DNA from: Calamus simplicifolius
Lineage: Eukaryota > Streptophyta > Magnoliopsida > Arecales > Arecaceae
DNA length: 64,000 nt
Direction: 5' to 3'
NCBI GenBank assembly: GCA_900491605.1
Contig: UESW01000131.1
Location: 1-64,000, forward strand
The notes under the pieces were generated by a model. It was not told where the DNA came from. It did not search any database and saw only the letters and a program-made list of their open reading frames with translations. Both the position numbers and the translations under genes were made by a program. This document shows positions 22,916 through 34,100 of this stretch, piece after piece. Positions within the stretch are counted from its first letter, which is position 1; every line of letters begins with the position of its first letter.

Positions 22916-24350
22916 TCAGACATTTCACACTTTTACCCTGCTCCTTCTCCACCTCAGCCTTCCAGATTTGAACTTGGTGAAGACCTCTGATTTCTCCTTC
23001 ATAAAGTAGATCCACAGCTTCCTTGAGAAATCATCTATCAGGGTCATAAAGTATCTGGCCCCATTCCTTGCAGAAACTGGGGCTGGTCCCCAGACATCTG
23101 TGTGTACTAACTCCAGGGGTTCAGCACTCCTAGCTGTGCTGACTGAGAACTGTACTCTCCTCTGCTTTCCTATCTGACAAGGCTCACAGATCTCCATATC
23201 TCCGCTACTCAAGTCTGGAAGCAGACCTCTCTTGCTCAGTTCTTTCATCCCCTTGTCTCCCATATGGCCCAGGCGGTAATGCCACATCCTGTACACATCC
23301 CGGGGATCTTGCTCTACAGCTGCCACCTCAGATTTCACAGTCATCACAGAGCCCTCCATCTTGTATAGATTATTTTCCAGCCTCCTCCCTCTCATCACCA
23401 CATGGCTCCATTGGAGATGTTCAGAACTCCACTCCTGGCACGACTGCTGAAGCTGTATCCAGTCCGCTCCAAGTACCCCAGTGATACCAGATTCTTCTTG
23501 AGTTCTGGGACATGCTTCACACTGGTAAGAGTGCGCACTATACCATCAAATATCCTCACCCTCACTGTGCCAATACCTGCCACCTTGCAAGGGTGATTAT
23601 CTCCAAGAGTCACATTCCCCTCCTCAACCTCTGTGTAAGTACTGAACCACGACCGGTTGGGAGTGTAATGATGAGAACAGGCTGAATCCAAGGTCCACAT
23701 CTCTGTGCTGTGTCTGTGATCATCTGATACAACCAAGAGATCATCCTCCACCTCCTGATCTGCAACTGTACTCACTGACTCAGATCCTTCTTTTTCTCCC
23801 TTCTGATTTTTTCTACTTAGGACAATTCTTCTTAAAATGTCCTACCTCTCCACACTTATAGCACTTCAGCTCTCTCTTGCCTTTCCTGGACTTTGATCGT
23901 CCTCCAGACTTACTTCTGTCCCTGCCCCTACCTCTGCCTGTCCTTTCCCCAACTGATAGACCCTCCTGGGGAACAGCTTCCTTGGTCATCTTCTCCCTCT
24001 GCTCATTCGTCCGAAGCACCGAGACAATATCTTCATAAATTAATGTCTCCTTCCCATAGAGCAGTGTTGGACCAATGAGTCATAAGACGTGGGCATTGAA
24101 CATAAAAGCAGAAGTGCTTTATCTTCTTCCTCCATCTTGACCCCAACATTCAGAAGTTCATTGCTCATCTGGTCGAATATCTGGATGTGACCCAGCACAT
24201 CTCCACCTTCTGACATCCGAAGGCTGTAGAGGCGCTTCTTCAACATCAACTTGTTGCACATATTCTTTCCCATATAGAGGGTGTGCAACTTCGTCCAGAG
24301 TCCCTTCGGGGTCTTCTCCTCCAGCACTGAATAGAGGACTGAATCCGCCA
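22916..24350 (-). pseudogene. Ty1/copia gag-pol fragment, inverted and frameshifted
   Basis: In minus-strand order: a gag segment (VLEEKTPKGLWTKLHTLYMG), a zinc knuckle (CYKCGEVGHFKKNC, near 23,830), a protease-like LDSACSHHYT, a GAG-pre-integrase block with H-H-C-C residues (WHYRLGHMGDKGM and CEPCQIGKQ), and the start of the integrase core (HTDVWGP and LIDDFSRKLWIYF). Frames change near 24,060, between 23,813 and 23,775, and near 23,400. The gag 5' part is cut at about 24,350, and pol is cut just after VKCL next to the primer-binding site. No reverse transcriptase is present. It is a dead internal fragment. Confidence 0.92.
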
Positions 24351-24476
24351 GACGGATTTGTTTGTATTTTGTGGTTCTATTCTTTTAGGTTAGTTCTTCT
24401 TTCTTTTTTGGCAGCAGATCTGTTGATGGAAAAGGCAATGGGCTCGAAAAGGATCGTTTTGGTCTCTCGTATTTGA
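24351..24476 (+). other. Right 83-bp direct repeat and short exon-like segment
   Basis: 24,351-24,433 repeats 22,673-22,755. It runs on into ATG (24,426-24,428) and a 16-codon frame (MEKAMGSKRIVLVSRI) with a stop at 24,474-24,476. The TTTTGGCAG just upstream resembles a 3' splice site. I do not recognise the peptide. Confidence 0.5.
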
Positions 24477-25118
24477 TTTGTGGTGATCATCGCCGACGAC
24501 ATCATCTTTATTGACTTCGGATGTAAAAGATGAGACTGTCGATGGATCTCGCTTGATGTATCTTGTAGATGTTTTATATCTGATGTAGAGCAAAGTAGTC
24601 TACTCTTTTAGATTTGATCTTATTGTCATACCGACCTTTGCCATGTTGGGTGCGCTCGCATGGCAGGTCACGGACCCTAATAAATTTTTTTGTTTTTGGT
24701 TTGTTGGGGAGATCGCACGGGGGTTGTCTTATTCCCTGAGTTCTCCCCTTTTTGGTCTCTTTATTCCCCTCTATGCGTTTGTTTGCCTGCAACCATCTAG
24801 ATAGCATCATCTATCACCAGTCGTCGACTTACTTATGCTAAAGAAGCTCTCCCGTAGCCATCGTCAACCCTTCAAGAGAGGTAACAACACCATTCTTTTA
24901 TGATCCTCTGCAATTCTTTCTCCCAAATAATTAATTTGGGACACTGATTTGATGCGAACTATGTCTTGAAAATATGTTGCTTTTATGATCGTGAATATCG
25001 GGTATGCAATCGTGTTATCTGCTTTGAAAATGTTTTACTTTCACGATTGCGATTACCGACGTTGCAATTATGATGTTAATTTTTTCATCGGTTCAACGAG
25101 AGGTCTTTGTTATTTATG
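24477..25118. other. Noncoding sequence between the leader region and epsilon-COP copy C
   Basis: It is moderately GC-mixed sequence without a recognisable gene, repeat border or RNA. Confidence 0.4.
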
Positions 25119-25832
25119 TGCCAAATAGTCCAGTAATATTGCCAATTCGATATATAATATTACTGATTTTATAATATTTAATTTTATAATACTCCAGTAG
25201 TCCAGTAATATAGCCAGAGCTGATTTTGTCAATTCCATGGCAACAAAGATCAAAAAGTTTATTCTTTCCAATGAGTGGAGAGCATAATTATCATTCCATA
25301 TGTATTACATTGATACGAAACCTGTAAAGTTAATTCTCACGATATCTGACAGACATGTAATTCTCATGCCACGAGCTCAAATGAATAGAAGATGGGATGA
25401 GTTGAAGCGTTTTAATGCCTTCACCAGATTCTCTCCCTAAATCCATTTAGCTATCAAATCACCAACCAGTTAACAAAAAAGACCCAAACCAACAGCCAAA
25501 CAGGACTAGGATCAAATTGTAGAACTTGCACCTTAATCAACCAGTTGCAGTTAGCCTCTTTGTATCTAAGTAGTATACTTTGATATCTGGAGATATAGAG
25601 CAATTTCTCCCCATATTAAGTTACATTGTGGTAAACGATGCTCTTCTCCCCATATCTTACCAAAACGTAGGGACCGAAAGCAATCTTTTGGTCATATGCA
25701 TTGAGGAAAAAAAGTAATCCCCACATGAAGTGCTAACAAAAGGGAAACTACTGAACATTACACTATGATATAGTAATCAAACGAACATGGATGAAATGGC
25801 ACTCTCCAGCTGGAAACCACAATATCAAGGGC

Positions 25833-27174
25833 TCATGCAATGTCTTGAACAGCTCTCTCAAATATATCTTGAAGAGACTAAGTCAGCTTCAACTGTCTGT
25901 AGAAGCAAATATGGTCACATAATTCAGCAGCACTCAACTTGGATCACATTCATTCAGTGCTTTTAACTGAACTTGCTATATGAATATAATAAAGACTTTT
26001 AGCATAAATAGGAGAACTACTTTCATTTCTTAGCATTCTCAGCACAATTACAGGGAAGTTAGTAATTTGGTTTACTTAATTTCATGTATAAATTAAAGAA
26101 TGCAAAAATAAAAATAAAAATTAATCGTGATGAAATCTCACAGCTCTTTCCCTGAACTTTACCTGCTTCATCCAACTGCCTTAATATTAAAAAATAAAAA
26201 AAGGTGACCAGATATTAGGAGTTAAAGATCCACAAAGATTTTGAACTATATTAACATTATGTCTCTATCAAACAGGGAAGATGTATCATGTTCACATCCG
26301 ATTCTATGAGAATTGATCGACTGATAGGAAGATAGATTCTCTGACAAGACATATCGTCTCGTTAGATACAATTCTGGATTGAACTTCAGCAAATGTCTAG
26401 TTATAAGATACTGGTTTCCAACTGAACTACAATGAAAATACATAAGCAAAGCTTGAAGAAAAGGTTATGGCGTTTTGATCTTAAAGTACAAATCTATCAA
26501 TGACAAGCATGTTACATTCAAACTTCAAAGATGTGCAGCAGGAACCTAAAATATTTCATCTTTCAGATAACACAAAACCATTTATTTCACTTCAAACATA
26601 ATAGGAATTTTCAGATGCCAACAAATTTACTCAAGAATACATTGGAATCTTCACTCCAAATAGCCCTTTAAGGAAATTCTAGTTTGGTGGTTAAATTGAA
26701 AGTATAGATCCTTGCTTGAACATGACAATTTTGTAAACTTTCGTGCCTAGAAAAAGCAAATCAGAAATGCATGTCATTTAGATCCCTTATATTCAAATTT
26801 CATTGACGTATATCGAGCTGCAGGTTTGCCTAGGTGAAGACTGCATACAATCATGTTGGTAAGTGATCCTGCATCTTTGGAATCCTGCAGAAACCAGAAA
26901 AGACGAATACTTTTGGTTCAGTCCACAATTCTTGGAAGATCAGATATGCCTCCTGTAGACATTGCAAAGCAATATAACCACGGCCCATATTAAATAGTAA
27001 GAGTATGTCTATGTCAACACACAATATATATATATAATATACTACAGAGGTTTACCCATGCATTCGCTAGTTGTCAGTGTATGGTCTTCATCAATTTGCA
27101 GCATGATTTTCAGTTGTTTCTTTGCATAGTCTGACTTGTGCATCTTAAAGTATATCTGAACATTCAATGCATAC
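25833..27174 (-). pseudogene. Coatomer subunit epsilon, copy C, exons 4-6, broken
   Basis: Exon 4 starts at 27,174 (after TTGCAG) and reads YALNVQIYFKMHKSDYAK, then IDEDHTLT. A 2-bp loss breaks the frame before LANAWVN near 27,065. After about 85 unrelated bases a fragment QEAYLIFQE survives (26,955-26,930), and the rest of exon 4 is missing. Exon 5 (26,884-26,808) reads DSKDAGSLTNMIVCSLHLGK and ends PAARY. Exon 6 (25,892-25,833) starts LKLT, has an internal deletion giving a stop, then DIFERAVQDIA and TGA. The exon 4 phase fits the phase-2 end of exon 3 in copies A and B. Exons 1-3 are absent. The 3' flank matches copy B from about 25,119/48,316. Confidence 0.85.
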
Positions 27175-27179
27175 CTGCA

Positions 27180-27900
27180 AAAAAAAGCACTTTGGCCAAA
27201 TCATTATAGTTTTAAGGGTTGTTCGATGGCAGGCATTAGAATGTGTGGCACGGAAAATTCAGTAGTTGTCAGAGCCAATAGTTATTTTTTTCATGCTCAA
27301 GCACATCAGAATAAACTCATGGATTTGTCATGCATCAGCATTCTTTGTACTCCATCTATTCTAACACTTTCTCATATCAACATTCTATTTAAGGGCAAGT
27401 TGCCTTCATTAATTTAAATAAGATAGATAAAATGTAGAAATTAGAATCCAACGGAACACCTATTCTTTGCAAATTAACAAAATGAGTGGACATAAAAAAG
27501 CAGTCCATAATCCATAAAACGTAGGTTCTGAAAGAAGCAGAGGATCTTATCTACCTTGGTTTAACACATTCGGGTGAGACAATCACTGAACTGATGCTAC
27601 TAATGGAAAAAAATTATAAATTAACAAGGTTTCTAATATGTGCTTCAAGAAAATAACAAGTAAATTAGTGAGTTTCATTCGTGAATGCTTGGATATAAAT
27701 GTAGCTTAAAGAACGAAGGCAAAAATCCAAGAATATGATAGCATTTCTTGATTCTATCCTATCCATTGTTTTATTCATTAATTAAATAATAAAAAGAAAC
27801 AATAAAAAGGATATAAATTATAATCGCTATTACACAAACACATGAAGGATCAACCATTTCACAGCCACATGGAATCAATTATCAGGAAAAACTGTTGAAA
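27180..27900. other. Epsilon-COP copy C intron 3 remnant, no gene
   Basis: This AT-rich sequence lies between exon 4 of copy C and the LINE. No gene was recognised; the frame at 27,226-27,417 has no supporting features. Confidence 0.45.
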
Positions 27901-28034
27901 TGGACCATTGGTGTAAACATTTAGAAGTGTGCTGTGAAGAGCTCTGGTGAACTCTTTAAGATTCGTGCTTGGAAGTCCATCTTCCCCGATTGCCGGGTTA
28001 CTGTGTTGCCTTCCTTGATCCTTCGTCTCTGCTC

Positions 28035-29588
28035 ATGGACAACCTCAAGTCTTCGTCTCCGGCAGTGTCTGATGGTCCCAACCATGGCGGTACGGCATGG
28101 CGTCGCGGGATTGCTGGGCGATTTGAGTGGGTTGCTCCTTTGCCCTCCCGGTGGTCGTGGCTGAATTGGAGCGGCTGTATCCGGATGTGATCCAAGTTCC
28201 AATGCAATCACTGGAGGAGGAAGAAGCTAAATGGCTGAATAACTCAATCATCATCCGAAGCCTCTCTCATTGGATTCCTCCAAAGGCGATATCAAGGGAA
28301 TTCCAGCGTGCGGGGATAGCAGGGGACATTGAAGCTGTTTCACTAGCTAATCGGCATTTCCTCTTCAGAACGGTCAGCCGCTTGCTGTTGCAATGTGGCA
28401 TCCAGATTTTGTGTCGGCTGAGAGCTCAATCCTCAATGCTCTGCTATGGATTCGTCTTCCCCAACTCCCTATTGAGTATTGGACGGATGAGGTTCTTTCT
28501 TCGATCCTTTCAGTCGCTGGGCAATTTCTCTTCGTTGATGCTTCCACCAGAGAACGAAGTCGAGGAGGCTTTGCGTGTTCATGCGTCCGAGTAGATTTGA
28601 GTAAGCCCGAGCAAGGATCAGAGGTAATAGAGCTCCATTATGGCAGCAGTTCTCTTATGAGAACTTGGAAGGCATCTGTGGCTCGTGTGGCGCCTTGCAT
28701 TTTGATGGAGGCTGTGGGGCAGAGCCGGTTGCTATGTCTTCCTCTGTCCTCTTCTGAACCTCAATTTGGATCATGGATGGTTGCTCTTAGGCGTAGGAAG
28801 GCTCCACCAATTCAGCAGCCAGTGGCCGGATCCTTTCCTCCGGGAGGCAATGCAGGTGCTTCTTCCTCTGCTTCCCTGGATGGATGGTCTGTCCCGAGGA
28901 AGGTGGTGCATAGACTGGGAGGTAGGGTAGCCGAGAACCAGGGAAATGAGCCACAGCAGGCTACTACAGTGAAGGTGAATCCAGCATGCCGGTCTCCTCT
29001 GAACAGCGTGCCGGTTGGTTCTGATTGTGAGAAGCAGATGATCCATCCTAATCCCTTTGCAAATTTGGTTCAGTTCAAATTGCAGATGGTGAGCAAGTGA
29101 ACCTGATGCCTAGTGTGGAAGTTCAGATGGGTCGGTCCAAGAGGGCCCAGCCAATTGAGACAATTCAGCATAGAGGGGTTTCTAAGACTTTAAAAGGAAA
29201 AGGAAAAGCCCTTCTAGGAGGAAAGGGTAAGGCCCTGGACCTTTTCAAATTTGAAGCTTCTGCAGATTCCCTTCAGGGATCTACTGGCCTTAATGGGCCG
29301 GGAGCCAAGAAGTCCCGCCGAAAGGATGGGCCTGCTCGGGAGAGCTGTTTAGGGCCCTCCTTGCCGATTCAGATTGGGGGTTTGGATCATGATTCGGCAG
29401 TCTCCCTCATCAAGAAGGCCATTCAGAGGGAGGATTTAGCGGTGGTCATGGAAGTATCTCATCCTGATAGCCAGGTCATGGAGGGATGCGCTGTCAAGGG
29501 GCTTTCGGGTACCCTTTCTTCCAGTAATCCGACAGCTCTGGAGTTGACTGGGGACATGGATGAAGTCCCCTCAAAAGGTTCTGAATGA
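28035..29588 (+). pseudogene. LINE ORF1 (DUF4283-like), frameshifted
   Basis: The start MDNLKSSSPAVSDGPNHGG at 28,035 is a reasonable first codon. The frame shifts near 28,150, 28,390 and 29,080. The middle region has the DUF4283-like pattern of plant LINE ORF1 proteins: WHPDFVSAESSILNALLWIR, LPQLPIEYW and CVRVDLSKP. The C-terminal third is Lys/Gly-rich (KGKGKALLGGKGKALDLFKF) and probably binds nucleic acid. It ends with a TGA at 29,586-29,588 that overlaps the ORF2 start as ATGA. Confidence 0.75.
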
Positions 29589-32500
29589 AGATTCTTATCT
29601 GGAACGTGCGAGGTGCTCTGAAACCCTCGTTTCGATCCTCGTTTGGGAGATTATTACAGCTTCATGCTTTTGACATATGTGTCCTTTCAGAGACCCGCCT
29701 TTCGGGGGATAGTCTGGCTCGCCTTCAGAGACAATTTTATAGTTTGTGTCTACTTATGCGGTCTCTCCGGGGGTATTCTGGCGCTTTGGAGACATGATAA
29801 TATCAGAGTTGACGCTTTCCATGGCTGTGGTCAGCAAGTAGCTCTGGTTATATTTGAGGGGTCCTCTGCTCCTTAGCTCCTATCGGGCATCTATGCTAGC
29901 ACTGACTTTCGGATGCGCCGAGTGCTTTGGGATGAGATCCTCTCCCTTCTTGATCAGGGTCTTCCCTCCCTTATTGCTGGTGACTTTAATTGCATTGTGG
30001 AGGCCAAGGAGAAAGGAGGGGTAGGCAATTTGTGGATTCCCCGGGAGTTGCTGAGTTTAGATCCTTCATTTCTTCGGCTGAGCTGTTGGATTTGGGGTTC
30101 TCTGGACACCAGTACACCTGGTGTAACAATCGTCAGGGTGCCGTAAGGGTATCAGAAAGGCTGGACAGGGCTATGTCTCTTCCTCTTGGCATCAGCTTTT
30201 TCCTTCTGTCACTGTTACTCATCTTCCCAGAATTGGTTCCGATCACTGCCCCATCCTTATCTCTACTGATCATTCTCATCAGCATAGTCGGCAGTTTAGA
30301 TTTGAAAAGTTCTGGACTTTTATTCTTTAGCGAGAACCATTATCTCTCAGGTCTGGCGATTATCTGTTAGAGGGAGTGCTACTTATAGACTTTCTCGTCG
30401 ATTAATTATAGCCATAGCCAGGCGCCGACTCTCAAGTTGGAACAGAAGAGAGGTTGGGGACATTGTCAGGCAAGTAGAGCAGCAGGTTGAATCCACTATT
30501 TCTTCCTTGCAGATGAAGGAGGATCAGGTGGGTTTCCTCCTAGATTCCGATCTTTTATCTCTTAGGTCCTGCCTGGCTTTGCATCACTCTCTTATGCTGC
30601 AGCAGGAGACTTATTGGAGGCAAAGGTCTAGAATTCAGTGGATTAGGGAGGGTGATCGAAATACTAGATTTTTTCATCAGTCCACCTTGAAACGCCGTGC
30701 GATGAATCGCATCAGGCATGTTTTTGATGATGAGGGTAATATTCAGGAGGACGTTCAGACAATCAGGGATCAGTTTTTTCAGTTCTTTCAGTCCAGATGG
30801 TCTGAGCATTCTGGGGTTGGATCCCCTATTTTCCCTGTTCAGCCCCTCTATAGACTCTCTACGGAGAATGGTTGTCTTATCAAAGCAGTCACGGAGGAGG
30901 AGATTCACCGTGCTTTATGGGATCTTGGTGCTGATAAGGCCCCTGGGCCTGACGGATTCCCTCCTTTTTTCTTTCACCACTACTGGGATATTGTGGGTCC
31001 GGATTTGGTGCAGGCTATTCAGCTTATCTTTTAGTCTCACACTATTCCCCCTGATTGAAACCGGACCCTTATCACCCTGGTGCCTAAGCGTCCAGATGCA
31101 TCTTCCCCCCTGCACTATCGGCCTATCAGTCTCTGCACCACCTTATATAAGGTTTGTGCTCACCTTTTGGTTTCTCGAATGGAGTCGGTGATTCCACGGC
31201 TTGTCTCCCCGGAGCAGGGTGCTTTTATTAAGGGGCGGAGTATTTCTGATAACGCTCTCTTAGCCCAGGAGTTTATGCATGATCTGCAGCGTGCCTCTCA
31301 GCGTCTCATGGCTATCAAGCTTGATATGGAGAGAGCTTATGACAGATTGAGTTAGGACTTTCTGCGATGTACCCTCCAGGAGTTTGGCTTTGATAATCTC
31401 TTTATTACTTGGATTATGGCATGTGTCCACCGGCCGTCTTTCTCTCTCCTTATTAATGGAGGCCAGACTGATTACTTCCATTCTGAGGTTGGCTTGAGGC
31501 AGGGATGTCCTCTTTCCCCCTTCCTTTTTATTCTATCTGTCCCGGGCACTCTCTCAGGCTCAGATGGACTCGTCTTTGGAGCCCTATTCTATTGGTCCTC
31601 TTGGGCCCACTCTTTCCCACTTAATGTTTGTGGATGACTGCATTCTTCTGGGAAAGGCTTCTCCCAGTAATGCTTCTATTTTGGCGACCATTCTGCAAGA
31701 TTATTATCGGGCATCTAGTCAGAGAATTAATCTCAACAAATCCTTGATCTGTTTTAGCCCAAAGATGCCTACCATGGTCAGGGGATCTATATTGCAAATT
31801 ATGGGTATTTCTACTCAGGCTGATCAGCTATCTTACCTTGGGATTCCCATCACGGGAAGAAGGCCTTGGATTTTCGACTTCAGTGTCCTGGAAAGGAGGG
31901 TCCGCGATCGCTTGGAGGGGTGGCAGGTTACTGGGCTCTCTATGATGGCTCAGATTACTCTTTTACGCTCAGTACTGTCTTCTCTTCCTCTCTATCTGTT
32001 ATCTAATGCTGCCATCCCTCTGACATGTTTGAGAAAGATTGAGAGATATTTTTGGAACTTCCTTTGGGCCTCTATGCAGGAAGGTCATGGTGTTCATCTT
32101 CTTGCTTGGAATTGTCTGTATGCCGACTGCTGAGGGTGGGCTTGGGATCCAGTCTCTTATTACCAGGCGGGAAGCTCTTATAGCTAGGCATGCCTCGCGG
32201 TTCTTGCTTGATCCGCATTGTTTGTGGAGCTCCTTCATGCGTGCCAAATATAGTGACTGGAATCATTCAGCTTCCCCTCAATCCTCCCACCGGCACTCCT
32301 TCTGGAAAGAGGTATGTCGTCACGCTCTGGCTATTCTGGATGGCATTTCTTGGATGATTGGTGATGGTTCCTCTGTGGATGTTCTTTAGGACGCCTGGAT
32401 TACTGACCTTCCCCTATCTCGATGGCCTACTTTTGTTACCACTGATATCCCTAATGGAATGAGAGTCTCTGATCTTATTTCTCAAGATCATTCTGCTTGG

Positions 32501-33690
32501 CTTTCCTCATCGATATCGTGCTTCTTCGGGGATGAGCTCTACCGTCATGTTACTTCTCTTCCTCTCATTCCGGGCCACACGGATGATTCTAGGGTTTGGA
32601 GGAGAACTTGTTCGCCCCGGGCTTCTATGAGGGACCTTGTCGATATCTATCGGCCTCTACCCCATCAAGTGATGGATTTGGCTTGGATCTGGCATCTTCC
32701 CATTCACCCTAGAGTGCGTCTGTTCATATGGAAGCTTGCTTGGAGTATTCTTTCGACCTGTTCCCTGCTCTCGAGGAGAGGTTTGAGCATCATGCCTATA
32801 TGCCCGTTGTGTGGTATCGAGGAGGAGACAGTGGATCATGCTATCTTCTTATGCAGTAGAGCGAGACAGATCTGGCATAGTTTGAGGATGTGTCCTTGGG
32901 AGCATGATTCAGATTCCTAGTGTTTATCATTCCTTCGGCTGATTAGGTAGGCTATGCGGAATGGTGTCTATCAGATGGTTTCGAGATGGGCTTATATTGC
33001 GTACCAGATCTGGTTATCCCGGAACCAGATTGTGTTCACTGAGGAGGCAGCTACCTCCCTTCGGGTCATTAGGTCCGCTGTCTCCTTAGCTGTGGAGTAT
33101 ACTTTCCATCAGAGCTATTTGGACTCTGCTTGCCCTGGCCACTGGGACTCCCATGCTACTTCGGTAGCGCACCGGCGTACGATTTTTATTTCTTGGGAGC
33201 CCCCACCCCTAGGGTTTGTTAAAATCAACTTTGATGGTAGTGTTCGCGGTAGACATGCGGGTTCAGCTTTTGTGATCAGAGGGTCGGATGGCATGATGAT
33301 TGCGGCTGGTGGATTTGGATTGCTTGACTCTACTGTTCCCCTTGCTGAACTGTATGCGGCGTGGGCTGGTATTTCTTATGCCTTTTGGACCCTGGGTGTC
33401 CAAAGGCTTATTATTGAAGGTGATTCTGCTACGGTTATCAGCTGGATCCGTCAGGATTCCATTGACTATCGGTCATCCATCCCCCTGATCAATGATATCA
33501 GATCTCTTCTTCTGGGAGCTGGTAGTACCCAAATTCGGCATATCTACAGGGAAGCCAATGCAGCTGCGGATGGATAGCTGCTAGAGTGGCTTATCTTTTG
33601 GAGCTGGCAGCGGGTGACCCTTGCCCTATTATTCTAGCCCAAATATTGTATTCCGATATTTCGGGTTTGACTCATCCTAGATTGGTGTGA
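29585..33690 (+). pseudogene. LINE ORF2: endonuclease, reverse transcriptase, RNase H, multiply disrupted
   Basis: Domains in order: AP-endonuclease (MKILIWNVRGALKP, ICVLSETRLSGD, LIAGDFNCIVEA, 29,585-30,160); reverse transcriptase (APGPDGFPPFFFHHYW, LHYRPISLC, AIKLDMERAYDRLS, LRQGCPLSPFLFILS, FVDDCILLG, about 30,880-31,760); zf-RVT-like Cys/His region (ICPLCGIEEETVDHAIFLC, near 32,800); RNase H (INFDGS, AELYA, EGDSATVI, REANAAAD, 33,220-33,570) ending RLV and TGA. The catalytic acidic residues of RNase H are present, and the RT active-site motif is FVDD. In-frame stops lie near 29,874, 31,032, 31,056 and 31,353, several where Trp is expected, and the frame changes at about 29,750, 30,020 and 33,570 among others. 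Confidence 0.9.
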
Positions 33691-33721
33691 TCACCCGTCT
33701 GTACCAAAAAAAAAGAAAACT

Positions 33722-34100
33722 ATTGGCAGTGGATTTCTTCATTTTATGACTACATATTCAATTATTGCTTCTCAAATTTCAACATCGAGGTTGTACCCAA
33801 CATGGAAAAACATTGATCAATACAAACTGGCATGCACCCCTACTTTTGCAAATGAGCCAAAGAACACCTAGCACTGGTGTAGTATAGATCCCAGACTGTT
33901 ACCAACAGGGAAGACCTTATTTCGTAAAATAATAGCATTATATCCACATTTTTAGATGACCTGAGAACAAATTTGAAGTCATAATCAATTAATTGCAATG
34001 GAAATTAATGCAATCTCAAGATCTCAAAACAGTGCTGGTGGGTTTGGAATGGGCCTAAATCAGGCTAGGCTTGGCAAAGTTAGTAGTTGACAATTAATGG
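33722..34100 (-). other. Epsilon-COP copy C intron 3, far side of the LINE
   Basis: 33,880-33,970 matches 51,003-51,110 of copy B, and 33,995-34,100 matches about 385-500 of copy A and 51,520-51,630 of copy B. Homology ends at the LTR-like start TGTCACGACCC. This shows that copy C extended beyond the LINE and that its exons 1-3 were lost to the right of this point. Confidence 0.8.

Larger units (their letters stand above)
27901..33717 (+). mobile_element. Near full-length plant L1-type LINE, inactive
   Basis: The element carries two successive gene regions in the order ORF1, then ORF2 (endonuclease, reverse transcriptase, zinc-finger, RNase H). It ends with a stop at 33,688-33,690, a roughly 16-nt tail ending CTGTACC and an A-rich run (33,706-33,717). 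It sits in intron 3 of epsilon-COP copy C. An imperfect 17-18 bp similarity between the flanks (AAAACTGTTGAAATGGA near 27,890 and AAAACTATTGGCAGTGGA near 33,717) may be an aged target duplication. The 5' limit is approximate. Numerous frameshifts and stops make it inactive. Confidence 0.92.
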
